Source of the DNA: Oscillibacter sp.
Lineage (GTDB): Bacteria > Bacillota > Clostridia > Oscillospirales > Oscillospiraceae
NCBI GenBank assembly: GCA_009773995.1
Contig: VSMY01000012.1
Span: 1-32,440, forward strand
Length of the DNA: 32,440 nt
Reading direction: 5' to 3'
Part shown: piece by piece, positions 24,820 through 32,169 of the stretch
How positions within the stretch are numbered: position 1 is the stretch's first letter
How the letters are laid out: every line of letters starts with the position of its first letter
The notes under the pieces: generated by a model
The model's database searches: none
Told to the model about the DNA's origin: nothing
What the model saw: only the letters and a program-made list of their open reading frames with translations
Translations under genes and position numbers: made by a program

Positions 24820-24848
24820 CGCCGCCGGGAACCTTTTTCCCGGCGGCG
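24820..24848 (+). terminator. Hairpin after yfbR, weak terminator
   Basis: CGCCGCCGGGAA and TTCCCGGCGGCG form a perfect 12-bp stem with a five-base loop, six bases past the yfbR stop codon. No T tract follows, so read-through into the next gene is likely. Confidence 0.5.
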
Positions 24849-24886
24849 CCGTCTAAAGGGACACAACAAGATTTGGAGGGATGACC

Positions 24887-27064
24887 ATGAAACGCCTGCT
24901 TTCCCTGACCCTGGCCGCCGCCTTGCTGGCGGCGCTGACCCTGCCCGCCGCGGCGGCGGAGGACTCCCAGGACGCCCGCCTGGCCAAGGTCACCGCCCAG
25001 GTGAAAAAGACCCTGGCCCTGGATACGGAGGCCTATGAGACCTTCCGGGGCGGCTTATCCGAGAATCTGACCCCCGTTTGGGAACTGAGCTGGGAATCCG
25101 ATCGCCGCTCCCTCTCCGTCTCCGCCCTGGAGGACGGGACCATCGTCAGCCTCTACCGCTGGGAATACGACCCCAGCCCCAGCGACGTCCGGGCGGCCTT
25201 CCCCACCTTCCCGGAGAGCGGCGGGGAGGCGGACCGGGAGACTGCCGAGGCGTTTCTTTCCCAGGTCCTCCGGCAGGGGGAGGCCGTGGAGCTGAAGGAC
25301 CGGGAGGGGGGCCTCTCCCTGGGGAGCTCCTCCGGCAGCAGCTGGTCCGGGACCATGGTCCTGAACGGCCTGCCCTCTCCCCTCCACTATTCCATCCGGG
25401 TATCAGGCGGCGTGGTGGAGCATTTTGACCGGGACGTGCCCGAGGGAGCCGTGGTGGGCGGCGTGCCCTCCCCCGACGCGCCCGCGGATGCCGCCAAGGC
25501 CCGGGAGGACCTGGAGGGAACCTTGAAGCTCCAGCTGGAGTATGTGCTGGCCAAGCCCGGCGATACCCAGGCCGTCCTCCGCTACGTGCCGGAGAAGGGG
25601 GCCCACGACTTCCTTGTGGACGCCAAGACCGGGGAACTCTTGGACCTGACGGAACTGGAGGCGAAGATGGACCGGGGTCTCGCCCGGAACACCGCCGCCG
25701 GAGGCGCGGTCCCCACGGCCATGATGAAGGAGGCCTCCGCCGACGAGGCGGGCCTGACGAAGGCGGAACAGGAGGGCGTCCGTCAGCTGGAGGGGGTCCT
25801 GTCCCAGGAGGACCTGGACAAGGCCCTCCGGGCCCAGAGCGCCTACGGCCTCCGGGGCTACGCGCTGACCGGCGCCTCCTATGAGACACTCCCCGCCAAG
25901 GAGGGGCAGAAAGGCCAGGTCACCTGCACCCTGCGCTACGCCCGGACGGACGCCGGGGAGCGCCTGACCCGGAACCTCACCGTGGACGCCAAGACCGGAG
26001 ACGTGGAGAGCGTCTGGTCCTCCGCCCCCTATGGCCGGGAGAAGAAGCTCACGGAGGAGGAGGCCCTGAAAAAGGCGGAGGCCTTCCTGAAGACCTACCG
26101 CCCGGATTGGGACCTGACCCTCTACAGCCGGGACGGCGGCGTGCGGCCCCTCCGGGAAAGCGGCGGGCCGGACTGGCAATTCACCTTCGCCCGGAAGGTC
26201 AACGGCCTGCCCTTCCCGGCCAACGCCGTGTATATCGGCATGGACGCCTCCGACGGGTCCGTCTACGCCCTCTCCTCCTCCTGGGACGAGGACATAGCCT
26301 TTGACAGCGCAAACGGCCTGGTCTCCATGGAGACGGCCCTGTCCGCCTGGGCGGGAACCTGCGAGCCCGTCCTGGCCTACCGGAACGTGCCCCAGAAGCT
26401 GACCAAGGCCGGCCCGGCCCAGGCCAAGCTCATGGAGCAGGGCATGGAGTACTACTACGGCCTCCGCCTGACCTACGCCCTGGAGCGGACGGAGACCTAT
26501 GGGGGCGTGGACGCCAAAACCGGCGAGCCCGTCCGGGAGGCCCAGGGAAGCGCCCGGGAGCCCCTGACCTACACGGACCTGGCGGGCAGCGCCGCCAAGG
26601 CGGATATCGAGAAGCTGGCGGCATACGGCGCGGGCTACGCCGGGGGAAAATTCCGCCCCGCCAAGAGCGTCACCCAGTGGGAGCTGGTGGCCCTGATCTC
26701 CAGCCTCCGGGGCGCGCCCCTGGAGCCGGAGGCCGTGGAGAAGGACGGCCGGGAGAGCGCCTATTACGAGGCCTACCGCCTGGGGCTTCTCCGCTCTTCG
26801 GAGCGCCGCGACGACGCCGTCCTCAGCCGGGCGGACGTGATCAAGATGCTGCTGGACGCCTCCGGGTACGGCCCCGCCGCCAGGCTTGGGGGCATCTACA
26901 CCTGCGGTTATGCCGACAAGTCCTCCATCCCGGAGGAGGGCTTGGGCTACGCCGCCCTTGCCCAGGCGCTGGGACTGGCCTCCGGGACCTACGCCGGAAG
27001 CCAAACCGCCACCCGGGGGGAGGCGGCCTCCATGCTCTGCCGGGTGCTGGAGCGGACGGTCTGA
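24887..27064 (+). CDS. Exported YcdB/PepSY-like protein with C-terminal SLH-type repeats
   Basis: 725 residues. A signal peptide is clear (MKRLLSLTLAAALLAALTLP, cleavage probably after AAA before EDS). Repeated modules of the type LRYVPEKGAHDFLVDAKTGE, LTRNLTVDAKTGDVESVW and VYIGMDASDGSVYALSSSW resemble YcdB/YcdC and PepSY-like domains. The last ~150 residues contain three S-layer-homology-like motifs (AAYGAGYAGGKFRPAKSVT, then LGLLRSSERRDDAVLSRADV, then LGLASGTYAGSQTATRGEA), which normally bind pyruvylated wall polymer. A surface protein is the safest description; no catalytic motif is visible. The start at 24887 is preferred over 24881 because GGAGGG is six bases upstream of it. Confidence 0.85.
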   Translation: MKRLLSLTLAAALLAALTLPAAAAEDSQDARLAKVTAQVKKTLALDTEAYETFRGGLSENLTPVWELSWESDRRSLSVSALEDGTIVSLYRWEYDPSPSDVRAAFPTFPESGGEADRETAEAFLSQVLRQGEAVELKDREGGLSLGSSSGSSWSGTMVLNGLPSPLHYSIRVSGGVVEHFDRDVPEGAVVGGVPSPDAPADAAKAREDLEGTLKLQLEYVLAKPGDTQAVLRYVPEKGAHDFLVDAKTGELLDLTELEAKMDRGLARNTAAGGAVPTAMMKEASADEAGLTKAEQEGVRQLEGVLSQEDLDKALRAQSAYGLRGYALTGASYETLPAKEGQKGQVTCTLRYARTDAGERLTRNLTVDAKTGDVESVWSSAPYGREKKLTEEEALKKAEAFLKTYRPDWDLTLYSRDGGVRPLRESGGPDWQFTFARKVNGLPFPANAVYIGMDASDGSVYALSSSWDEDIAFDSANGLVSMETALSAWAGTCEPVLAYRNVPQKLTKAGPAQAKLMEQGMEYYYGLRLTYALERTETYGGVDAKTGEPVREAQGSAREPLTYTDLAGSAAKADIEKLAAYGAGYAGGKFRPAKSVTQWELVALISSLRGAPLEPEAVEKDGRESAYYEAYRLGLLRSSERRDDAVLSRADVIKMLLDASGYGPAARLGGIYTCGYADKSSIPEEGLGYAALAQALGLASGTYAGSQTATRGEAASMLCRVLERTV

Positions 27065-27075
27065 GCCGAAAGAAG

Positions 27076-27105
27076 AAGGGACTGCCGGAGGGCAGTCCCT
27101 TTTTT
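27076..27105 (+). terminator. Rho-independent terminator of the SLH protein gene
   Basis: AAGGGACTGCC and GGCAGTCCCTT pair perfectly around GGAG, followed by a T run. It also faces the end of the convergent HPr-like gene and may serve both. Confidence 0.9.
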
Positions 27106-27113
27106 CCGAGCGC

Positions 27114-27362
27114 TTATTTCGTTTCCAAAATGCCCGCCAGCTGACCCAGCGCCTCCCCGGCGTCGGGGCCCTCGGCGCTCAGCGTCACCTCGCCCTGGTC
27201 CCGCATCAGGGAGAGGAAGCCCAGGAGGCTCTTGGCGTTGACGCAGTGCCCGCCCCGGGCGATGGTAATCTGGCTGGAAAAGCCGCTGGCCGCCTTGATG
27301 AAGCTGGTGGCGACCCGGTCCAGCTGTTCCTCCGGGATCTGTACGACTGCCGTACGATTCAT
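27114..27362 (-). CDS. HPr-like protein lacking the phospho-histidine (Crh-like)
   Basis: 82 residues, HPr length. The middle and C-terminal parts are clear HPr: FSSQITIARGGHCVNAKSLL, then GFLSLMRDQGEVTLSAEGPD. The serine matching regulatory Ser46 is S45. The active-site loop GxHARPA is replaced by QLDRVAT, so the position of His15 is Leu14, while the Arg equivalent (R16) is kept. Without the histidine it cannot relay PTS phosphate, but it could be phosphorylated on serine by HPr kinase and act as a corepressor, as Crh does with CcpA in Bacillus. The start at 27362 has GGAG upstream. It is monocistronic with its own promoter. Confidence 0.82.
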   Translation of the reverse strand: MNRTAVVQIPEEQLDRVATSFIKAASGFSSQITIARGGHCVNAKSLLGFLSLMRDQGEVTLSAEGPDAGEALGQLAGILETK

Positions 27363-27395
27363 GTGCCCACTCCGTTCCGTCAAATAATTGGAGAT

Positions 27396-27424
27396 AGTAT
27401 AGCACGGTTTTGGGCGGATGCCAA
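27396..27424 (-). promoter_or_regulatory. Sigma-A promoter of the HPr-like gene
   Basis: On the minus strand TTGGCA (27419-27424), a 17-base spacer and TATACT (27396-27401), about 35 bases before the start codon. Confidence 0.75.
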
Positions 27425-27552
27425 TTTTTATTAAAGAAGTTTTCGGGGCCTGGTTCATTTTCGTCGTCTCCCCAAAAAGGCGGCGGGAGACCGGTATGGA
27501 AATTGTTAAAAATTCTTAAGGTTTTGCCGCTTGAGAAAAATGAAAAAAGGGC

Positions 27553-27581
27553 TTGCATTTCTAGGGAGAGTGTGCTATCAT
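27553..27581 (+). promoter_or_regulatory. Promoter of tRNA-Arg
   Basis: TTGCAT and TATCAT with a 17-base spacer, 30 bases upstream of the mature tRNA 5' end. Confidence 0.7.
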
Positions 27582-27610
27582 GATAAAGCTGTTCGGAAGA
27601 AACGGCATAT

Positions 27611-27687
27611 GCGCCCTTAGCTCAGCTGGATAGAGCGTCTGGCTACGGACCAGAAGGCCGGGGGTTCGAATCCCTCAGGGCGTACCA
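27611..27687 (+). tRNA. tRNA-Arg (anticodon ACG)
   Basis: A complete 77-base cloverleaf including an encoded CCA. The acceptor stem is GCGCCCT/AGGGCGT (first pair G-T), the D stem GCTC/GAGC, the anticodon stem TCTGG/CCAGA with loop CTACGGA (anticodon ACG, read as ICG for CGN codons), and the T loop TTCGAAT. It is the insertion target of the element to its right; the 3' half is restored or kept at the junction, so the tRNA is intact. Confidence 0.96.
27661..27687 (+). other. Probable attachment site (attL) in the tRNA-Arg 3' end
   Basis: The T arm, acceptor strand and CCA of the tRNA lie directly beside an integrase gene that reads toward it, the classic arrangement for tyrosine-recombinase elements. 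The matching direct repeat at the far end is not in the window, so the exact core cannot be defined. Confidence 0.6.
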
Positions 27688-27720
27688 AAGCCACGGAAAT
27701 TCATTGAATTTCCGTGGCTT
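27688..27720 (+). terminator. Terminator-like hairpin after tRNA-Arg
   Basis: AAGCCACGGAAATTCA and TGAATTTCCGTGGCTT form a perfect, nearly loopless palindrome immediately past the tRNA CCA end. T tract is short. It may end the tRNA transcript or be part of the recombination arm site. Confidence 0.55.
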
Positions 27721-27814
27721 TGCTTGCGTTTTCTGTACTTTTGCTGGTGGTTTGATTTTGTGGCCCCGGTTTGACCCAAGCCGTGACCCATACCAGAGTT
27801 TGGAGCGGTTAGGG

Positions 27815-28603
27815 CTAGAGAGTACGGGAGAGGAAACTGCCCACCGCATTCGCCGCTTGCTTCTGCATGGAGGTCGTGACGTGGGCATAGGTATCGAGGG
27901 TGAAACCCGCTGAGTAGTGGCCCAGCATGGCGGAGAGGGTTTTTACGTCCACGCCGTTCTGTAAGGCCAGAACCGAGAATGTATGACGTAGGTCGTGGAA
28001 GCGTATTCGCTCCAGCCCTGCCCGTTTCAGCACTCGCTGGAGCATGTGCAGGACGCTGTCTGGGGACATGGGGCCGCCGTATGGGGAAGGGAAAACGTAC
28101 TCGTCTTTTTGAGCCATACTCCTGAGAATCTTGATCGTGCCAACTCCTATTGCGATGTTGCGATAGGAGTTTTTCGTTTTCAGTGGAGCCTCCACCACTT
28201 TGCCGTTCTGACGGAGGACCTGTCGTCGAACGTGAATGATGCCCTTGTCCAGATCGACGTCGCTCCACTTCAGCCCCAGCAGTTCTCCCCGCCGAAGACC
28301 GGTTGCGAGATCGATATAGTACAGCTCAAACACGCCGCTACGCCTTGCTTCCTCGAAGAAAGTACCCAGGCTCTCCGGTGGTAGGATTTTCATTTCCTTC
28401 CGTTCCAGCTTCGGCAGGGCACAGCTTTTCGTGGGATTGCCGGGAATCAATCGCTGTTCCACAGCACAGTTCAACGCGGAGGAAATCATCTGGTTGATGT
28501 TCCGTACCGTCTTGATGCTGAGGCCTTTGGGTTTGCTGCGGGATTCTGTACACTCCACCCTGCCGCGTTCCAGCAGATGTTTGTACAACCGTTGGAGGTC
28601 CAT
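27815..28603 (-). CDS. Tyrosine recombinase / integrase, apparently 5'-truncated
   Basis: 262 residues from the first ATG (28603). Catalytic residues are all present: Arg in GLRRGELLGL, the HxxR box HDLRHTFS, His in LGHYS and the tyrosine in LDTYAHVT. Integrase-like coding sequence continues upstream of that ATG (GFIENHIKPALGDIPLEKL) back to 28744, where an in-frame TGA, the relaxase stop, ends it. Intact relatives have about 60-70 more N-terminal residues (arm-binding and start of the core-binding domain). The ATG at 28603 has only a weak GGAAAAG upstream. The enzyme may be inactive, or may start at a non-ATG codon. Confidence 0.85.
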   Translation of the reverse strand: MDLQRLYKHLLERGRVECTESRSKPKGLSIKTVRNINQMISSALNCAVEQRLIPGNPTKSCALPKLERKEMKILPPESLGTFFEEARRSGVFELYYIDLATGLRRGELLGLKWSDVDLDKGIIHVRRQVLRQNGKVVEAPLKTKNSYRNIAIGVGTIKILRSMAQKDEYVFPSPYGGPMSPDSVLHMLQRVLKRAGLERIRFHDLRHTFSVLALQNGVDVKTLSAMLGHYSAGFTLDTYAHVTTSMQKQAANAVGSFLSRTL

Positions 28604-28744
28604 TGTCGTCAGCTTTTCCAGCGGAATGTCTCCGAGGGCGGGTTTGATGTGGTTTTCAATAAATCCCTGTGCGGTATTATCAAAAAATTCGTATTTGCGG
28701 TTTGGAATTTCTCTTTGTTTATAGCGGCGCAGATTTTGAACTCG

Positions 28745-30682
28745 TCACATAAAAATCGACGGACCCTGGTACTCCTCGTGATCATCTGGCTTATGTCCCA
28801 TCGCAATCTTCTTCTCACGGATTCTCTGTCTGAGCTTGCTCTCCACATGACCGCCCGACGGGTTGGGCGGTGGAAGCGTTTCCCAAAAAATATTGCTGAC
28901 GTGACGGAGGAGCCTCAAAGTACAGAGGAGAACAGACGGATCACGCTGCCGATGGTCCAGGAGAAGCTGCGCATAGCTGTTGCCTTGAGCGGCAGATCGC
29001 GTCAGCCAGTATTCCGCCGCTTCTTGATCTTGTCCTACCTCTTTCCCCTGGAGGTATAGTTTGCCGAGGACGTACTGCGCGTATTGATTTCCCTGACTGG
29101 CGGAAGCGCTCAGCAACTGAACCGCCCTTACAGTATCTTTCGAAACACCATCACCCAGAAGGCACATCTTCCCAAGACGATACTGAGCGTACTGATTTCC
29201 CGATTCACAGGCATGCTCATACCACGCCGCTGCATCGCCCATTCGTCCTTGTCTCTGGAGAAACCTTCCCAGAGCGTACTGCGATTGTGCGCCCCCTATT
29301 GCGGCAGAGCGTCGGAAACATTTCTCCGCCTTTTCATCATCTGGCAGCACGCCAAGGCCATCCCGGTACGCCTTGCCCAGGTGATACGCGGCCGAGGCAA
29401 AGCCCTTGTCCCACAACCGCTCCAGCATTTGCGCCGCTTCTCGTTTTTCTGCCCACGTGACATCGTCATTGCGGAGCAGCGCTGCCGCTTGGTGATACTC
29501 CAACACTTCGTTATATTCAACGCCTTGCGGCAAGATTTCAGAAACCGCTTCCGGCTCATCGTTCATCTCCGTATCCTCAAAGGTGAACTTGCCCAATCGC
29601 AGATTCTCCGCCTCCGGAATTACCAGATTTTTGATTGCGCAGAACTCTTTCTGTTGTGAGAGCGGCAGCCGTCGGCGAGGCGCATCCTTGTAGTAGTTCT
29701 CCAGCTCATCACGCAGGCCGTTCCAGACTTCGTAGCATTCCGCCACCTCCGGGAGTTTCGCCAGTTCATCCACGACAGCGTCCACCTGAGCTTTGACGGA
29801 CTTTTTCAAATAGCCGTAGACCTTTTTGCCCTTTACAGATTCCAGTGACTGTGATAGTTCCAGCATCTTCATTTCAATCCCAGGGCTATCGCAAGAACCT
29901 GTTTGCATCTTCTTTATCAACTCTCTCATAGACCGACGGGCCGCAGCGACCAGGTCGTTGTAGGAGACGTCCTTCTCCTGATAGAGCGTGTATATCTCAT
30001 CCTGGAAAATATCATTCGTGAGTCTGGAGCGAATCACTTTGACGCCCTCTTTGGTCAGTCGTCCCCGCTTCGGATCGGCGGACCAGACCATAGCGTGGAC
30101 ATGGGGATGATGTCCTTCGTCGTGGAATGCGGCGCACCAGCGAAGCTGGTCCGGCGGGATCTTCATAGCTTCCGCTATCTCGACTTGATGAGCCTTAATC
30201 AGCTTTCGCCAGCTCTCCGCGCAGTCATAGCCAAGCCGGGCTGCGTCCTCCCGCCGCAGGGACCAGATGAACGTCCACACGTTTCCACTGTGCTCTTGAA
30301 CTTCCTTGAGAGCAGCGTCCAGCGACACTGGTCGATTGCTGAACAGGCCGTGCTCACCATGACGCTCTACACGAGGCCGGGTAGCTATGTACCTCATGTA
30401 GCCGTCCCTGTCGGTGAGTCTGTGGGCGTTGATATCCAGCACTGCGGAGATTAACGAGGAGGCGTTGCCGGTGGTCGGTACTGAACGATAATCATTGCAC
30501 TCTTCCAGTTCAGTGGCGTCAGGAAAATCCCGGAGCAGATTTTCGATGAGCTGCCGCTGGCCCTTCGTCACTGGACCGCTCCCCTCCAGCTTTTCTACCC
30601 GTTCGCGTGTGGCGATGTACTTCATATACCCAGAGGCACCACCAGACTTGATGTATCCGCTTTTCTGAATCAGCCTGACCAT
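28745..30682 (-). CDS. MobP-type relaxase with C-terminal Sel1-like repeats
   Basis: 645 residues. The N-terminal nuclease domain has the metal-binding HDEGHHPHVHAMVW motif and repeated GYMKYIATR/GYMRYIATR segments typical of MobP3-like relaxases. From about residue 430 to 580 there are four to five Sel1/TPR-like repeats (AAYHLGKAYRDGLGV, AQYRLGKMCLLGDGV, AQYVLGKLYLQGKEV). The C-terminal tail KIAMGHKPDDHEE is common in this group. It should nick oriT and stay bound to the transferred strand; the repeats may be a protein docking surface. Its start overlaps the MobC-like stop (TAATG). The stop is directly followed, in the same frame, by integrase sequence. Confidence 0.9.
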   Translation of the reverse strand: MVRLIQKSGYIKSGGASGYMKYIATRERVEKLEGSGPVTKGQRQLIENLLRDFPDATELEECNDYRSVPTTGNASSLISAVLDINAHRLTDRDGYMRYIATRPRVERHGEHGLFSNRPVSLDAALKEVQEHSGNVWTFIWSLRREDAARLGYDCAESWRKLIKAHQVEIAEAMKIPPDQLRWCAAFHDEGHHPHVHAMVWSADPKRGRLTKEGVKVIRSRLTNDIFQDEIYTLYQEKDVSYNDLVAAARRSMRELIKKMQTGSCDSPGIEMKMLELSQSLESVKGKKVYGYLKKSVKAQVDAVVDELAKLPEVAECYEVWNGLRDELENYYKDAPRRRLPLSQQKEFCAIKNLVIPEAENLRLGKFTFEDTEMNDEPEAVSEILPQGVEYNEVLEYHQAAALLRNDDVTWAEKREAAQMLERLWDKGFASAAYHLGKAYRDGLGVLPDDEKAEKCFRRSAAIGGAQSQYALGRFLQRQGRMGDAAAWYEHACESGNQYAQYRLGKMCLLGDGVSKDTVRAVQLLSASASQGNQYAQYVLGKLYLQGKEVGQDQEAAEYWLTRSAAQGNSYAQLLLDHRQRDPSVLLCTLRLLRHVSNIFWETLPPPNPSGGHVESKLRQRIREKKIAMGHKPDDHEEYQGPSIFM

Positions 30683-31092
30683 TAATCATCCCATCCATTC
30701 TGGTACCTGACGGCGCCCTCAAGATCAATCACGCCATTGGTCTTCCGTATCTCTTTCATACACCGTGCTCTCAGGCGCTCCAAGTCATCCAGGTGGACCT
30801 CATTCACCGCCGCCGTGATGTTTGCGATCATGTCCTGCTCCACGGCCAGCTTGAACAGCAGTTTGCCGATCCGAGTACCCAGCGCCCCCAGCTTGCCCTC
30901 CAGCACATCCGCAAGGACGCGCGGGAGATAGCTGGCGGCGTTTTGCGTATTCAGGTAGCCGGTATAGAACCGGATCGCCTTTTCGATGTACTCGTTTTTC
31001 GTGGTACAGTTGTCTTTTGTATAGCTGGTTTCTACCTGGCTCCACGCATCTGACGTGAGCCAAACCGTGTGCCGCTTTTTATCTTCGTTCAT
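30682..31092 (-). CDS. MobC-like relaxosome protein
   Basis: 136 residues. The N-terminus HTVWLTSDAWSQVE...KNEYIEKAIRFYTGYL is a ribbon-helix-helix-like DNA-binding segment. The C-terminal part is helical, with RIGKLLFKLAVEQDMIANI and a charged DDLERLRARCMKEI. Gene order just before the relaxase, with overlapping stop and start, supports a relaxosome accessory role at oriT. The start has AAGGGGGGAA upstream. The MobC label is by context and fold pattern, not a confident family match. Confidence 0.75.
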   Translation of the reverse strand: MNEDKKRHTVWLTSDAWSQVETSYTKDNCTTKNEYIEKAIRFYTGYLNTQNAASYLPRVLADVLEGKLGALGTRIGKLLFKLAVEQDMIANITAAVNEVHLDDLERLRARCMKEIRKTNGVIDLEGAVRYQNGWDD

Positions 31093-31397
31093 GCCGGAAT
31101 TTCCCCCCTTATTTCAAATTAGCGTCATGCGAAACCCTTCAATGGTGGGGCTTAGGAGGAGCTTTGGAAATATCAGCGTCAATCAGTTTTCTCCTCCGTC
31201 AAAAAAGCGTCAACCCTCGTCCCCGCAACTGCCCGCACTGCGGGCAGAAGTACCCGCCCTGGCGCGCGGAAAGCGCCAGGGCTTTCTCCTGCTATTTCTT
31301 TCGTCCCTCGTAACTCGCCGCATTTTGGCGCAGACTGCTTCCCTGGGGTTCTGCCCTACCCTCGATAGAAGAATTGCACACAGCGGCTCACAGGCGC
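31093..31397. other. Gene-free 305-bp gap with repeats, oriT candidate
   Basis: The gap precedes the MobC-like and relaxase genes. AGCGTCA is repeated directly three times (31121-31127, 31175-31181, 31206-31212). GGAGGAG (31155-31161) and CTCCTCC (31191-31197) form an inverted pair around one copy. Two perfect hairpins follow at 31229-31247 (CTGCCCGC) and 31256-31282 (GCCCTGGCGC). Direct repeats plus inverted repeats beside mob genes are usual for oriT; the nick site is not identified. Confidence 0.45.
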
Positions 31398-31823
31398 TCA
31401 TGCGGGGTGTTCCTCATTACCCTCCAACTTTTTGCGGACACGCATCCGTTCTACTGCTTCCTCCAGCCGCCGGAGCTGTCGTTGATTGTAGAGGTCCACT
31501 GCATTTTGGATCGGCAGGATGGTGTAGCGCAAGGTGCCGTTGTGCTTGCGGCCATTTCTCGTGATGATGAATGTCGGTTCTGTAACGACCAACCCACGTT
31601 CCTCCAACTCCGCAACGTACTTTCGAACGGTGTTGATGCTCATTCCCACCGCATTCCCGATGGTCTGGTAGCTTGGATAGCACTGGTAGGTTTTACGGTC
31701 CTCACAGAAGAGCAGATAGGAGTAGATGGCCAGTGCACCGGGTGACAACTTCAGAGAAAAAATCTCGTTGGGCAGAGGAAAAAAGTTTTTGACCGTATCT
31801 TGTTTTGCGTACTGCCAGAGCAT
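31398..31823 (-). CDS. Winged-helix DNA-binding protein of the mobile element
   Basis: 141 residues from the ATG at 31823, which overlaps the stop of the upstream gene (TGATG); an extension to 31856 is possible but reads through that coupling site. The segment NFFPLPNEIFSLKLSPGALA, then CYPSYQTIGNAVGMSINTVR and KYVAELEERGLVV form a helix-turn-helix with wing, as in replication-initiator or DnaD-like N-terminal domains of integrative elements. The C-terminal 40 residues are charged and helical. Likely a regulator or replication-associated protein of the element; the target is unknown. Confidence 0.8.
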   Translation of the reverse strand: MLWQYAKQDTVKNFFPLPNEIFSLKLSPGALAIYSYLLFCEDRKTYQCYPSYQTIGNAVGMSINTVRKYVAELEERGLVVTEPTFIITRNGRKHNGTLRYTILPIQNAVDLYNQRQLRRLEEAVERMRVRKKLEGNEEHPA

Positions 31824-32035
31824 CAACAGCCACCCCCTGTGTTTTGCTCTACCCACTGGATGAACTTTTCCTTGGGTACCACCATCCTGCTGCCAACTTT
31901 CAGAACGGGAAAATTTGATTCGTGCATGAGTTCATAGGCACTGGATGGAGCGATGCCCAGCACCTGCGCCACCATCTTTGCGTTGAGGAACAGCGGCAAC
32001 TCTTCGTAGCTTTTGTAGACAGTCTCTTTCAACAC
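31823..32035 (-). CDS. Excisionase-like helix-turn-helix protein
   Basis: About 70 residues, with LFLNAKMVAQVLGIAPSSAY as the helix-turn-helix and KVGSRMVVPKEKFIQWVEQN as the wing, the pattern of the excisionase/MerR-like HTH_17 family. It would bend DNA at the attachment site during excision, or regulate the element. The start is ambiguous: GTG at 32035 and TTG at 32032 both lie downstream of GGGGG at suitable spacing, whereas the GTG at 32041 overlaps that ribosome binding site. It lies at the opposite end of the minus-strand unit from the integrase. Confidence 0.82.
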   Translation of the reverse strand: MLKETVYKSYEELPLFLNAKMVAQVLGIAPSSAYELMHESNFPVLKVGSRMVVPKEKFIQWVEQNTGGGC

Positions 32036-32080
32036 CGTCACCCCCTGTGATTGATTTTTCTTCGCCCATCTGATACGATG

Positions 32081-32109
32081 AGGGTAACACTACCGGCTAC
32101 GATTTTCAA
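32081..32109 (-). promoter_or_regulatory. Promoter candidate for the minus-strand element genes
   Basis: On the minus strand TTGAAA (32104-32109), a 17-base spacer and TACCCT (32081-32086). The -10 is a poor match, so this is tentative. Confidence 0.35.
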
Positions 32110-32169
32110 CGGATTTGAACCCGATTAGGCAAATCCCAAATCTCTATCGGATACAGGGGGAAGACAGCT

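Noticed and set aside
32100..32150. Second copy of the tRNA attachment site or a tRNA fragment (GGGTTCAAATCCG on the minus strand)
   Set aside because: It resembles a T arm, but the stem does not pair, no acceptor or CCA follows, and it does not match the 3' end of tRNA-Arg.
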